Notes under the pieces: generated by a model
Databases searched by the model: none
Told to the model about the DNA's origin: nothing
What the model saw: the letters and a program-made list of their open reading frames with translations, nothing else
Shown: one piece after another, positions 23,737-31,504 of the stretch
Layout: the number at the start of each line of letters is the position of its first letter
Position numbering within the stretch: the stretch's first letter is position 1
Assembly: GCF_915070105.1 (NCBI RefSeq)
Contig: NZ_CAJZFJ010000018.1
Span: forward strand, 1-36,238
DNA from: an uncultured Porphyromonas sp.
GTDB lineage: Bacteria > Bacteroidota > Bacteroidia > Bacteroidales > Porphyromonadaceae
Reading direction: 5' to 3'
DNA length: 36,238 bases
Translations under genes and position numbers: made by a program

Positions 23737-24366
23737 ATGCAAGCTGCATTTATCAAGTTCCTCGAGTGCGCAAGTAACCTAAAGGGTCTTGGGTACAAGT
23801 TGATCCGAGTCGCCATCCTCATCATCTTCGTATGGATCGGAGGTCTGAAGTTCGCTAACTACGAGGCCAATGGGATCATCCCCTTCGTTGCTAATAGCCC
23901 TCTGATGAGCTTCTTCCTCAAGGATGCTAACAACAAGGTAACCACCGACGAAGGCAAGGTCGTCAAGGAGTATACCCTCAACAAGATGCCCGAGGGTCAG
24001 TACAACGAAGCTAAGCACAACTGGCACGTAGAGAACCGCACCTACCTCTTCTCCCACGGGCTCGGTATCCTGATCATGTCGATCGGTATCCTAGTCTTCC
24101 TTGGGCTCTTCTGTCCCTATCTAGGACTCATCGGTGAGGTGCTCTGTATCATCATGACCATTGGTACGCTGAGCTTCCTCGTCACGACGCCTGAGGTGTG
24201 GGTACACGCTTCGCCTGAGGCTCTGGCAGCTGGGGAGTGGGCGGATGGCTTCCCCTTCCTATCGGGTGCAGGGCGCCTTGTGATCAAGGATACTGCTATC
24301 CTAGCAGGTGCTATAGTCCTACTCTCGGACTCTGCCTCTAAGATCCTCGCTCGCCTAAGAAAGTAA
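23737..24366 (+). CDS. DUF417 (YkgB/RclC-type) inner membrane protein
   Basis: A 209-residue membrane protein. IRVAILIIFVWIGGLKFANYEANGIIPFVANSPLMSFF is the DUF417 signature, with Trp-Ile-Gly-Gly-Leu-Lys and Glu-Gly/Asn-Gly-Ile. Three further hydrophobic segments are at about 108-130, 133-150 and 185-200. E. coli members include RclC, linked to reactive chlorine resistance. Here no rcl-type partner gene is near, so a stress role is only a family hint. The upstream 150 bp are AT-rich without a clear -7 box. A strong terminator follows. Confidence 0.88.
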   Translation: MQAAFIKFLECASNLKGLGYKLIRVAILIIFVWIGGLKFANYEANGIIPFVANSPLMSFFLKDANNKVTTDEGKVVKEYTLNKMPEGQYNEAKHNWHVENRTYLFSHGLGILIMSIGILVFLGLFCPYLGLIGEVLCIIMTIGTLSFLVTTPEVWVHASPEALAAGEWADGFPFLSGAGRLVIKDTAILAGAIVLLSDSASKILARLRK

Positions 24367-24403
24367 GCGACTATACCCTCCCCATTGGAGGAAATCGCCA
24401 TAC

Positions 24404-24444
24404 GGAGGCTCTACCGACCTAGCTCGGTAGAGCCTCCATTTTTT
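24404..24444 (+). terminator. Terminator after the DUF417 gene
   Basis: A perfect 14-bp stem (24404-24417 with 24424-24437), 6-nt loop, followed by ATTTTTT. A second small hairpin, CCTCC/GGAGG, precedes it at about 24378. Confidence 0.93.
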
Positions 24445-24478
24445 GCTCCGTATATAGGGGGTGTACGGGGATTTTGAC

Positions 24479-24486
24479 TACCTTTG
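24479..24486 (+). promoter_or_regulatory. tRNA-Pro promoter -7 element
   Basis: TACCTTTG matches TAnnTTTG and lies 73 bp before the tRNA 5' end, just after the DUF417 terminator. Confidence 0.55.
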
Positions 24487-24559
24487 TGACGTCTTTTCGG
24501 GGATAGCCACGATTGGCTCTACAAGGGGCTTTGGCGTTGTATCCGAAGCATGAGACAAT

Positions 24560-24632
24560 CGGGATGTAGCACAGTTGGTAGCGCGCCACGTTCGGGACGT
24601 GGAGGTCGGAAGTTCGAGTCTTCTCATCCCGA
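24560..24632 (+). tRNA. tRNA-Pro (anticodon CGG)
   Basis: A full cloverleaf is present. The acceptor stem is CGGGATG/CATCCCG with discriminator A. The D arm is AGCACAGTTGGTAGCGCG. The anticodon stem-loop CCACG-TTCGGGA-CGTGG gives anticodon CGG, and the T arm contains TTCGAGT. The 3' CCA is not encoded. A terminator follows after 15 bp. Confidence 0.97.
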
Positions 24633-24647
24633 CACGAGATATATCTA

Positions 24648-24690
24648 AGCCCCCAGCACTCTGCACTGCAGGATGCTGGGGGCTCGTTTT
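24648..24690 (+). terminator. Terminator after tRNA-Pro
   Basis: AGCCCCCAGCA (24648-24658) pairs perfectly with TGCTGGGGGCT (24674-24684), followed by CGTTTT. Confidence 0.88.
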
Positions 24691-24893
24691 ATATCCATCC
24701 ACCTCTCATCTAAATCCTCTTGACCTTCTTCTCTTCGTAGATGTGATGGCGAGGGGAAAAGCTATGGAGAAGTGGTGTCGTCGCTTGGTCGGGAGCTCCC
24801 TCCTAGGATTTATGATACCTATCGTATAGAGAGGGGAAGGCTCTTCGCTAGATGCCCCCCTTACGCAGTCTTGACTATGAGCAGGGGGTAAAG
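24691..24893. other. Intergenic stretch without recognised gene
   Basis: About 200 bp between the tRNA terminator and the flavodoxin terminator. Only very short reading frames are present, and no promoter box or repeat was recognised. Confidence 0.6.
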
Positions 24894-24945
24894 CAAGGGG
24901 GGAGAAGGCCTAGGGGGAATATCCCCTTGACCTTCTCCCCCCTTG
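24894..24945 (-). terminator. Terminator behind the flavodoxin gene
   Basis: A perfect 15-bp inverted repeat (24894-24908 with 24931-24945) encloses an inner GGGG/CCCC stem. It lies 37 bp beyond the flavodoxin stop on the minus strand. The T tract is weak, and the stem is symmetric enough to act in both directions. Confidence 0.65.
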
Positions 24946-24982
24946 TCCTATGGCTAGAGGAGTATTACGTCTCCCTATTATC

Positions 24983-25489
24983 CTAGAGAGCGAACTCTGT
25001 GCGGAGCTGATCTAGCCATGCAGTGAGGCGCTTATCAGTGAGCTCTGGCTGGTTTACCCAGTCGATCACTAGACCTAGTAGCTCTCCATCGCGCTCTGCT
25101 AACGACTGCTCGTAGCTATACCCTTCGGTGGAGGTCTTGCCGACAATCTGCGCTCCGAGGCTCTCGAAGTACTCGGCGAGTAGTCCTACCCCATCAGCAA
25201 AGCTCACAGGGGAGTTCACCTGATCACCTGTGCCAAAGATAGCCACCTGAAGCCCCGAGAGGTCAGCATCCTCTAGCTCGGGGAGCATCTCACTCCAGGC
25301 ATAGGGAAGCTCACCATTGAAGTAGGTAGGGGTGCCGAGGATGAGTCTGCTATGCCTCGTGATGTCAGCTAGGCGAGCTGTCTCGATGTCTACGTACTCG
25401 ATACCTTTGCCCCAAGCCTCTGCGATACGTTGTCCGAGCTCTGCAGTCTGGACAGTCTTCTTGCTGTAGAGCAAGCCTATTGTCTTCAT
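24983..25489 (-). CDS. fldA: Flavodoxin with atypical FMN-binding loops
   Basis: A 168-residue protein of the long-chain flavodoxin family, FMN-containing one-electron carriers. Visible family parts are GTPTYFNGELPYAW (50s loop), VAIFGTGDQ (90s loop), VGKTSTEGYSYEQSLAERDGELLGLVIDWVNQPELTDKRLTAWLDQL and the overall length. Two FMN contacts deviate. The phosphate loop reads YSKKTVQTAE instead of a TGNT-like motif, and the Tyr expected soon after GDQ is replaced (GDQVNSPVSF). FMN binding may therefore differ or be weak. It is the last gene of the lpd-E2-E1 operon, 20 bp behind E1. Confidence 0.88.
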   Translation of the reverse strand: MKTIGLLYSKKTVQTAELGQRIAEAWGKGIEYVDIETARLADITRHSRLILGTPTYFNGELPYAWSEMLPELEDADLSGLQVAIFGTGDQVNSPVSFADGVGLLAEYFESLGAQIVGKTSTEGYSYEQSLAERDGELLGLVIDWVNQPELTDKRLTAWLDQLRTEFAL

Positions 25490-25509
25490 ATATTCGTTGC
25501 TGTTGAGGG

Positions 25510-27567
25510 TTAGTATTCGATGAGCTCCTTGGCTGCCTCATAGATCTTCTCTTCGCTGGGGAGCGTAGAGAGCTCGAAGCACTTGTGGAAGCCTACGGGA
25601 GTGAAGAGGGCACCCACACGGTAGACGGGGGCATCGAGATCACGGAAGGCGTTCTTAGCAATAGATGCTGCTAGCTCTGCACCGAAGCCACCGAAGAGGC
25701 GATCCTCGTGCACGATCAGTGCCTTGGAGGTCTTCTTGATAGAGGCATAGACGGTCTCCTCGTCCCAGGGCGATAGGGAGCGTAGGTCGATCACCTCGAT
25801 GCTCTTGCCTAGCTCTCGTTGGATGCGCTCTGCTACGTTGAGTGAGAGGTGGAGCGTATTACCATAAGTGACGATCGTGGCATCTGCACCCTCACGGCGG
25901 ATACGAGCCTTGCCAAAAGGCACCTCGAAGTCCTCGGGGATCATCGCCGTAGACTCGGTACTATTGTACTGCGCCTTGGGCTCTAGGAAGACTGTCACAC
26001 CACGTGAGCGCATAGAGGTACGCAGTAGCCCTGCTGCATCATCGGCGAAGCAGGGATAGACGACACGAGCGCCAGGGAAGGTGGTCAGCACAGCCTCTAT
26101 GCTCTGCGAATGGTAGAGCCCACCCTGAATATACCCTCCAGTACAGAGGCGGATGGTAATATTGGGGGAGAACTGCCCATTGCTGCGCCAGAAGTCGTGT
26201 GTGGAATTGACAAACTGCTCCATAGCAGCCCAGAAATAGTCGGAGAACTCCGCTCCCTCGATGACGATACGGATCTTGTCATCGAAGCGACTCATCCCGT
26301 TGGCTGTACCGACGATGTAGTCCTCGGCGATAGGGGCATTGAAGACACGCTTCGGGCCAAACTCCTGGAGCATGCCCTTGGTGACATTGAAGACCCCTCC
26401 CTTGTCCTTATTGGCTACGTCTTGACCCCAAATGAAGGTGTCGGGGTTGTGGCGGAACTCTTGCTTGAGCGTCTTATTGATCGCCTGGACGAGAGTGAGC
26501 TCTTCGCCTGAGCCATCGGGGAGCCCTGTGCCATACTTGGTAGCAGGGTAGGCCTCGCCGATCACGTTATCTAGGACGGTGTCGGCAGAGGGATCGGGAG
26601 CCTTGAGGGCATTGCGATTAGCGATTTTGAGCTCTTCCCTTGCCTCCTGCTCGATTTGCTGTAGCTCCTCCTCGGTGAAGCGATCATAGCGGAGGAGCAT
26701 ACGGCGAAACTTAGGGAGAGGATCGGCTGCCTTAGCACGCTCTAGCTCTTCATCGGAGCGATAGAGCGTGTGCATGTCGGAGTTGGAGTGTGCTCCGATA
26801 CGTACACACTCTGCCGTCACGACGACTGGCGTACGATGCTCTACTGCATACTCTCGGGCAGCTGCCATGGTGTTCATCGAATCGAAGACATCCTTACCAT
26901 CACAGAAGAGCGTCTTTAGGTGTCGTATGCCTGCGTAGTTCTGCCCCACACGAGGGTTAGCAGTCTGCTCATGGGTGGGCACAGAGATCCCATAGCCATT
27001 GCTCTGTAGGACGAAGATCACGGGGAGGCGCTCTCGGGCAGCACCATTGATCGCCTCGAAGACATAGCCCTCAGATGCCGAGGACTCTCCATGCGAAGCG
27101 ATCGCTACTCCATCTACTCCATAGTAGTCTAGGGCACGGGCTATACCGACAGCCTGAGAGTCATGTGCGGCGACACAAGAGGAGATGTTGTGGATACCCC
27201 AGTCTACCTTGGCATAGTGATCGGACATGTGTCGTCCTCCACTGGTGGGGTCAGTAGCCTTAGAGATACCATTGAGAATCATCTCCTCAGCCGTCATCCC
27301 TGCCGATAGAGCAGCCAGCAAATCTCGGTAGTAGAGGAAGAGGTGATCCTTCCCCCGCTGGAATACTTGCCCGATGGCTAGCTGGATTCCATCATGCCCT
27401 GCATTAGAGGCGTGGAACTGCCAGCCGATAGACTGTAGTAGGTAGGAGGGCGCCTTCTCGTCAAGGAGACGACCTAGGTAAAGGAGGTAGTACCAGCGAC
27501 GAAGGGTCTCCTTGTCTGTGGTCTTGATACCATATCTTTTCTTGACTAAATTCTTTTCTATGTTCAT
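25510..27567 (-). CDS. 2-oxoacid dehydrogenase E1, fused alpha-beta subunits
   Basis: A 685-residue thiamine diphosphate enzyme. Residues 1 to about 330 are the E1-alpha part (FLYYRDLLAALSAGM, GGRHMSDHY, SEGYVFEAINGAARERLPVIFV). Residues from about 350 are the E1-beta part (LTLVQAINKTLKQEF, FNAPIAEDYIVGTANGMS, DLRSLSPWDEETV). It decarboxylates a 2-oxoacid and transfers the acyl group to E2; the branched-chain (2-oxoisovalerate) type is most likely. The ThDP-Mg motif usually begins GDG; aligned on SEG it reads GES here (160-162), so Glu161 replaces the Asp ligand. The second half has SN (189-190) instead of NN. The start overlaps the E2 stop (ATGA), so translation is coupled. Confidence 0.92.
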   Translation of the reverse strand: MNIEKNLVKKRYGIKTTDKETLRRWYYLLYLGRLLDEKAPSYLLQSIGWQFHASNAGHDGIQLAIGQVFQRGKDHLFLYYRDLLAALSAGMTAEEMILNGISKATDPTSGGRHMSDHYAKVDWGIHNISSCVAAHDSQAVGIARALDYYGVDGVAIASHGESSASEGYVFEAINGAARERLPVIFVLQSNGYGISVPTHEQTANPRVGQNYAGIRHLKTLFCDGKDVFDSMNTMAAAREYAVEHRTPVVVTAECVRIGAHSNSDMHTLYRSDEELERAKAADPLPKFRRMLLRYDRFTEEELQQIEQEAREELKIANRNALKAPDPSADTVLDNVIGEAYPATKYGTGLPDGSGEELTLVQAINKTLKQEFRHNPDTFIWGQDVANKDKGGVFNVTKGMLQEFGPKRVFNAPIAEDYIVGTANGMSRFDDKIRIVIEGAEFSDYFWAAMEQFVNSTHDFWRSNGQFSPNITIRLCTGGYIQGGLYHSQSIEAVLTTFPGARVVYPCFADDAAGLLRTSMRSRGVTVFLEPKAQYNSTESTAMIPEDFEVPFGKARIRREGADATIVTYGNTLHLSLNVAERIQRELGKSIEVIDLRSLSPWDEETVYASIKKTSKALIVHEDRLFGGFGAELAASIAKNAFRDLDAPVYRVGALFTPVGFHKCFELSTLPSEEKIYEAAKELIEY

Positions 27568-28871
27568 AGTCCTCTGTTTGTCTTCCAGTCCTCTAGATAA
27601 TGTGCGACATGCTGCAGGAAGGCACCTGCGAGCATCCCATCGATAATCCTATGGTCATAGGAGAAGGACAGGTAGATCTTGTGTCGTACGGCTATTACGT
27701 CTCCAGCCTCGGTCTCTAGGATAGTGGGTTCCTTCTCGATAGCCCCGATACCGAGGATCGCAGCCTCGGGCTGGTTGATAATGGGAGTTCCGAAGAGGGT
27801 ACCAGAGGAGCCGTAGTTGGATATAGTGAAGGTGCTCCCCGTCATCTCATCAGCGGTAAGCCTATTGTGGCGAGCCTTCTCGGCTAGCTGTGCTACCTGC
27901 TCTGCTAGGCCCGTACGACTTAGTCGATCGGCATCACGTACGACGGGCACCACGAGGTTGCCATCAGGGAGGGCTACAGCCATCCCTACGTGGATGTGCT
28001 TCCTCTCGATGATATTGTAGCCATCGACAGAGGCATTGATCCGTGGATATGCCTTGAGGGCATGGGCTACAGCTTCGATCACAGGTGTCATATAGGTGAG
28101 GGCAAAGCCTTCGCGCTTCTTGAAGGTATCCTTCTCTGCCTCTCTCCAGTGAACGAGATCGGTGATATCGACCTTGAGGAAGCTCGTGACATGGGGGGCT
28201 ATCTGTACGGACTGCGTCATGCGGTCTGCGATGATCCTACGGATAGGATCCATGGGGATCACCCGATCCTCTGCTCCGATAGAGATAGATGGGGCTGTGA
28301 CCTGTGGGCGTGAAGGGCTAGGAGCAGCATTCGTAGAGCTACGTGTAGCACGAGGAGTAGGAGTGGGTGCTCCCTTCTTCTGCTCGATGTAACGAACGAT
28401 GTCCGCCTTGCTTACTCGTCCGCCAAAGCCTGTCCCCTGGATGCTATCTAGCTCCTCTTGGCTGACCTTAGCTGCCTTGGCACGCTCTAGCACTACGGGG
28501 GAGTACCATCTCTCTACAGAGCCTCGTTGTACTGGTGCTGTAGAGCTGTCTGCTGTGGGTGTGTGGACTTCCTTTGGAGCCTCGGTCTGTCCTTGGCCCT
28601 TGTCCTCTATGACCACTGCGGGGGCTTCCCCATCTGTGTCTACCACGATGATGGGTAGGCCAATGGGCACGGTGTCTCCCTCCTCATAGTTGATCTTGAT
28701 GACCTTCCCAGCTACGGGGGAGGGGATCGTAGCCGCAGTCTTTGCAGAGGTGATCTCGAAGAGATCTGTATCTTCTTCGATGAAGTCTCCGACACGGACG
28801 TTGATCACAGTGATCGTACCCTCGGTCACACTCTCGCCCATCTTGGGCATCTTAATATCGAATGTTGCCAT
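27564..28871 (-). CDS. 2-oxoacid dehydrogenase E2, dihydrolipoyl acyltransferase
   Basis: A 435-residue core protein of the complex. The N-terminal lipoyl domain (1-80) carries Lys44 in EITSAKTAATIPSP, where most relatives have DKA. A Pro/Thr/Ser-rich linker follows, then the peripheral subunit-binding domain (SPVVLERAKAAKVSQEELDSIQGTG at about 123-150) and a second linker. The catalytic domain ends with SYDHRIIDG (His407, Asp411). The gene lies 38 bp after lpd and overlaps E1 by 4 bp. The acyl specificity (branched-chain or other) is not decided by the sequence alone. Confidence 0.94.
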   Translation of the reverse strand: MATFDIKMPKMGESVTEGTITVINVRVGDFIEEDTDLFEITSAKTAATIPSPVAGKVIKINYEEGDTVPIGLPIIVVDTDGEAPAVVIEDKGQGQTEAPKEVHTPTADSSTAPVQRGSVERWYSPVVLERAKAAKVSQEELDSIQGTGFGGRVSKADIVRYIEQKKGAPTPTPRATRSSTNAAPSPSRPQVTAPSISIGAEDRVIPMDPIRRIIADRMTQSVQIAPHVTSFLKVDITDLVHWREAEKDTFKKREGFALTYMTPVIEAVAHALKAYPRINASVDGYNIIERKHIHVGMAVALPDGNLVVPVVRDADRLSRTGLAEQVAQLAEKARHNRLTADEMTGSTFTISNYGSSGTLFGTPIINQPEAAILGIGAIEKEPTILETEAGDVIAVRHKIYLSFSYDHRIIDGMLAGAFLQHVAHYLEDWKTNRGL

Positions 28872-28909
28872 TGTCTATTTGTAATGTTCTATTCCGTCAG
28901 TCCTTATTC

Positions 28910-30274
28910 TTAGGAGAATAGGACTTCGTGTATGATCTCCCCGACTGTAGGGTGGGGGAAGATATGTCTACGAAACTCTCCTAGGGTAGAGCCATCAGCG
29001 ATAGCTATACCAGCTATTAGGATGAGCTCTGAGGCAGGACAGCCCACGATGTGACAGCCGAGTAGGACGTCATTCTCATCGACAAGCACCTTGCAGAGGC
29101 CTCCGGCCTTCTCGTTCTCCACGACGTAGCGTCCTGCGTAAGCCATGGGGAGCTTGAGGGTACGGTAGTATCGACCCTCCGCCTTCAGCTGTTCCTCGGT
29201 TGCCCCTACACCCGCTATCTCGGGGTGGGTGTAGACGACGCTAGGGACAGCCTCGTAGCGCATGGGGTCATCTTCCCCTCCTACGATATGGTTGATGGCG
29301 ACCTCCCCCTCTCGAATAGCCGTGTGGGCTAGGAGTGAGAAGCCCGTGATGTCTCCAGCAGCATAGACTCTAGGGTGAGATGTCCGCATATAGCGATCTA
29401 CTACCACTGCCGAGCGGTCTGTCTCGATAGCTAAGGTCTCCAATCCGAGCCCCTGCACCTGTGGCCTACGTCCTACACTAAGTAGTAGCTGTGAGGCGGG
29501 CAGTAGCTCACTCTTCCCATCTTGGGCTTGGATTGTAACTCCCTCATGTGAGACAGCTGTAACCTTGGCTCCTAGGTAGAACTTCACCCCTCGGCTCGCA
29601 TACTCCTTGCGAAGCATAGCGGAGGTTTCCTTGTCCATAGCACCCAAGATCTCGGGCGCCATCTCCACAACCTGAACGGGGACTCCTAGGGATGAATAGA
29701 TCCCTGCAAACTCCATCCCGATGACACCTCCTCCAATGATCGTGATGACCTTGGGAAGCTCGGTGGCAGAGAGGGCCTCCCGGCTTGTCCAGTAAGGGAC
29801 TTGGTCTAGCCCTGGGATAGGAGGTATGACGGTCGTACTACCAGTTGCCAGCAGGACAAAGCTTGCTAGGTAGGTCTCCCCATCAGCAACGATGCGAATA
29901 AGCTCTCCCTCCTCACCATCGAGACGAGCGGTGCCTTGTACGACATTCACTCCAGCACTTTTTAGCTTATAGGCTACACCAGAGGTGAGTGTATTTACGA
30001 CCTTATCTTTGCGCTTAGCTATCTCCTCATAGCGGGCAGAGATGGCTCCGTCGATATGGATGCCATAGGCTTTGCTGGAGTGTAACTCTTCGAAGAGATT
30101 CGCTGCATGTAGGAGTGTCTTTGTGGGGATGCACCCTTCGTTAAGACATACACCTCCTAGGGCGGTGTGCTCGAAGAGTACGACTTGTAGACCATTAGCA
30201 GATGCATTGGCGGCTGCGTTATACCCTGCTGGGCCACCCCCAATGATCGCTAGGTCGAAGTTCCTTATTTTCAT
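28910..30274 (-). CDS. lpdA: Dihydrolipoyl dehydrogenase (E3)
   Basis: Reoxidises dihydrolipoamide on E2 with FAD and NAD+. Motifs are FDLAIIGGGPAGYNAA for FAD, the redox disulfide in GGVCLNEGCIPTKT (Cys43, Cys48), the NAD-binding IIGGGVIGMEFAGIYSSLG, YAAGDITG, and the C-terminal catalytic HIFPHPTVGEIIHE. The start is set at 30274 (MKIRNFD). An in-frame upstream codon at 30304 falls on the -7 promoter box, so it cannot be in the RNA from that promoter. It is the first gene of lpd-E2-E1-fldA. Confidence 0.95.
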   Translation of the reverse strand: MKIRNFDLAIIGGGPAGYNAAANASANGLQVVLFEHTALGGVCLNEGCIPTKTLLHAANLFEELHSSKAYGIHIDGAISARYEEIAKRKDKVVNTLTSGVAYKLKSAGVNVVQGTARLDGEEGELIRIVADGETYLASFVLLATGSTTVIPPIPGLDQVPYWTSREALSATELPKVITIIGGGVIGMEFAGIYSSLGVPVQVVEMAPEILGAMDKETSAMLRKEYASRGVKFYLGAKVTAVSHEGVTIQAQDGKSELLPASQLLLSVGRRPQVQGLGLETLAIETDRSAVVVDRYMRTSHPRVYAAGDITGFSLLAHTAIREGEVAINHIVGGEDDPMRYEAVPSVVYTHPEIAGVGATEEQLKAEGRYYRTLKLPMAYAGRYVVENEKAGGLCKVLVDENDVLLGCHIVGCPASELILIAGIAIADGSTLGEFRRHIFPHPTVGEIIHEVLFS

Positions 30275-30301
30275 TCTTGTGTTCCTTATACAAACGTTTA
30301 C

Positions 30302-30309
30302 CAAAGATA
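30302..30309 (-). promoter_or_regulatory. Promoter -7 element of the lpd-E2-E1-flavodoxin operon
   Basis: CAAAGATA reads TATCTTTG on the minus strand, matching TAnnTTTG. The RNA would start at about 30295, some 20 nt before the ATG at 30274. Confidence 0.65.
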
Positions 30310-30437
30310 GCCTATTTGCGTCGAAAATCGCATAGAGGTTATGGAAAATCCATACAACTAGGTATTTACTCCTACCTTGCTATACCTAGTATAGGCTAAA
30401 TAGGCTTAGGATGTCTGCTATAAATACGAGTAAGCAA

Positions 30438-30495
30438 GGGCTAAGCAAAGAGGCTATATGCTCCAGAAGGAGCATATAGCCTCTTTGTTTAGCCC
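30438..30495. repeat. Long 27-bp stem-loop between lipA and lpd
   Basis: Two 27-nt arms (30438-30464 and 30469-30495) pair around the loop AGAA. The only non-Watson-Crick position is a G-U pair in plus-strand RNA (an A-C mismatch in minus-strand RNA). It lies 60 bp beyond the lipA stop and about 130 bp before the lpd promoter. As a lipA terminator it lacks a T tract. A weaker repeat, ACTAGGTA/TACCTAGT, lies between it and the promoter, at about 30358-30391. Confidence 0.75.
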
Positions 30496-30554
30496 AATAC
30501 TATCCTTTAGCAGAAGGGAAGGACAGAGAACGATATAAGTCTAACCATTAGTGC

Positions 30555-31445
30555 CTAGTCGAGGACATGGCGCTCAGCATGGTAGGAGGAACGGACGAGA
30601 GGGCCACTCTCGATGTGACTCAAACCCTTCTCTAGTCCTAGAGTGCGTAGGCGAGCAAACTGCTTCGGATGGATATACTCTACGACAGGTAGATGACGTC
30701 TCGTGGGCTGTAGATACTGTCCGATAGTCATGATGGAGACTCCTACGGCATGGGCGTCATCGATCAGCTCCAGTACCTCCTCCTCGGTCTCCCCAAGGCC
30801 GAGCATGATACCTGTCTTAGCAGGTATACCACTCTCTGCGATACGTCCTAGGACGGAGAGACTCTGTTCGTAGGTCGCCACATGGCGTACCTCTGGAGTG
30901 AGACGTCGTATGGTCTCTAGGTTATGGGATATGATACGAGGTCGGCAGGCGATGATTTGGTCCACATAGTCTAGTCTACCATTGAAGTCAGGGATGAGTA
31001 CCTCCACTGTTACCTCTGGGGTTGTACGGCGAATAGCCTCGATGGTACGTACCCAGTGCTCTGCACCATAGTCCTCTAGGTCATCACGGTCTACGCTGGT
31101 GATGACAGCGTGCTTTAGGTTCATCTTCTTGATGCTCTGTGCTACCTTGATTGGTTCGAGAGGATCAAGAGGTGCAGGAGTTTTGCTGGAGAGCGTGTTG
31201 CAGAATCGGCAGGCACGTGTACATACAGCTCCCCCGATCATGAAGGTAGCGGTACCTGCGCTCCAGCATTCCCCTTGGTTGGGGCACCGTCCACTATGAC
31301 AGATGGTATTGAGTCCATGACCTTCGATGGTCTGCTTGGTGTCGGTGAAGGTAGAGTTATCGCCTAGGCGTATCTTGAGCCACTCGGGCTTGCGCACGCG
31401 CACTACGGTACGCTTAGGGGTCGCTCGCTGTTCGTCTTGCATCAT
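30555..31445 (-). CDS. lipA: Lipoyl synthase LipA
   Basis: A radical SAM enzyme that inserts two sulfur atoms into protein-bound octanoyl groups. Both cluster motifs are complete: the auxiliary cluster CHSGRCPNQGEC (Cys49, Cys54, Cys60) and the radical SAM cluster CTRACRFC (Cys75, Cys79, Cys82). The C-terminal GPLVRSSYHAE, whose Ser ligates the auxiliary cluster, is present. The length is 296 aa. It lies just upstream of the lipoate-dependent dehydrogenase genes but has its own surroundings: a hairpin 5' of the start and a long stem-loop behind the stop. No octanoyltransferase gene is in the window. Confidence 0.97.
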   Translation of the reverse strand: MMQDEQRATPKRTVVRVRKPEWLKIRLGDNSTFTDTKQTIEGHGLNTICHSGRCPNQGECWSAGTATFMIGGAVCTRACRFCNTLSSKTPAPLDPLEPIKVAQSIKKMNLKHAVITSVDRDDLEDYGAEHWVRTIEAIRRTTPEVTVEVLIPDFNGRLDYVDQIIACRPRIISHNLETIRRLTPEVRHVATYEQSLSVLGRIAESGIPAKTGIMLGLGETEEEVLELIDDAHAVGVSIMTIGQYLQPTRRHLPVVEYIHPKQFARLRTLGLEKGLSHIESGPLVRSSYHAERHVLD

Positions 31446-31472
31446 AAATATAAAGTCCCAAGAGTGGGAAGA

Positions 31473-31499
31473 GAGCCTCCCCCTTCTCGGGAGAGGCTC
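31473..31499 (-). terminator. Terminator or attenuator between the DPP IV gene and lipA
   Basis: GAGCCTC (31473-31479) pairs with GAGGCTC (31493-31499), and inner C/G pairs extend the stem. On the minus strand it follows the DPP IV stop by 5 bp and is followed by a T-rich stretch that includes a small TCCCA/TGGGA hairpin. The lipA ATG is only 27 bp beyond it, so it may also act as a leader element for lipA. Confidence 0.6.
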
Positions 31500-31504
31500 A
31501 TCGG

